DNA from: Oasisia sp. SBJ-2009
Taxonomy: Eukaryota > Annelida > Polychaeta > Sabellida > Siboglinidae
Direction of reading: 5' to 3'
Assembly: GCA_964017155.1 (NCBI GenBank)
Contig: OZ024867.1
Coordinates: 21,309,780-21,373,779 of the forward strand
DNA length: 64,000 nt
Below, piece after piece: positions 63,926 through 64,000 of the stretch (its first letter is position 1; each line of letters opens with the position of its first letter). The notes under the pieces were generated by a model. That model made no database searches and was not told where the DNA came from. It was given only the letters and a program-made list of their open reading frames with translations. Position numbers and translations under genes: made by a program.

Positions 63926-64000
63926 CCCAAATAACTATATATGATTACTATCCAGAGTGAAACTTGTTACGTTGATGTAATATCAGCACTGCGAGAGACA

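Overview
This is a stretch of animal (invertebrate metazoan) nuclear genome. The coding sequence is cut into short exons with GT-AG (and some GC-AG) splice sites. The exons encode extracellular modules (EGF, chitin-binding type 2, PAN/apple-like, a kringle-like scrap). Retroelement relics (CR1/L2-like, RTE-like, Jockey-like, Penelope-like) and a very large load of microsatellites fill the rest. The mix of domains and elements would suit a lophotrochozoan such as a mollusc, or another marine invertebrate. The sequence alone does not fix the species. Almost all long open frames in the window are simple-repeat translations or transposon relics, and the real exons are mostly 100-240 bp.

Layout. 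(1) About 1-13.2 kb, plus strand: exons of a secreted modular gene, with a damaged EGF exon fused to an 800-bp GGTCC array (to 4148), EGF (6227-6340), chitin-binding type 2 (7761-7982), EGF (10295-10399), EGF (10740-10880) and PAN-like (12965-13201). Every boundary is phase 1, and several donors are GC instead of GT. (2) 13.2-18.3 kb: intergenic or convergent zone with decayed copies of plus-strand exons, an old LINE endonuclease relic and an ACAT array. (3) 18.45-54.1 kb, minus strand: one secreted EGF-repeat gene in 16 recognisable exons: a signal-peptide exon (54054-54096), a 48-bp exon ending in a tetrabasic RRRR site (51992-52039), then 14 single-EGF exons, all phase 1-1 and multiples of 3. 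The gene grew by tandem duplication of exon plus intron, including a four-exon block duplicated in the same order (45.9-41.4 kb and 37.5-28.9 kb). (4) 57.6-62.8 kb, minus strand: three EGF exons of a tandem paralogue that continues past the right edge. Its last two exons and their flanks repeat 15.6-19.3 kb.

Introns hold two near-twin CR1/L2-like LINEs (23.8-27.4 and 32.6-36.5 kb), an RTE-like 3' end with an 11-bp target-site duplication next to a splice donor, Penelope-like fragments, a 0.8-kb TIR element (46554-47367) and a 3.7-kb TIR element (48056-51722) with a nested LINE. The microsatellites are notable in themselves: several long arrays consist of homogeneous blocks that differ from their neighbour by a single base per unit (for example AAAT to AAGT to CAGT to CAGC over 1.26 kb), and three TA arrays sit at the centre of inverted duplications.

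The two gene systems face each other (plus strand from the left, minus strand from the right), and both encode predicted secreted proteins of stacked disulphide modules. Their job is not shown by the sequence. Matrix, cuticle/shell, mucus or recognition roles are all open.
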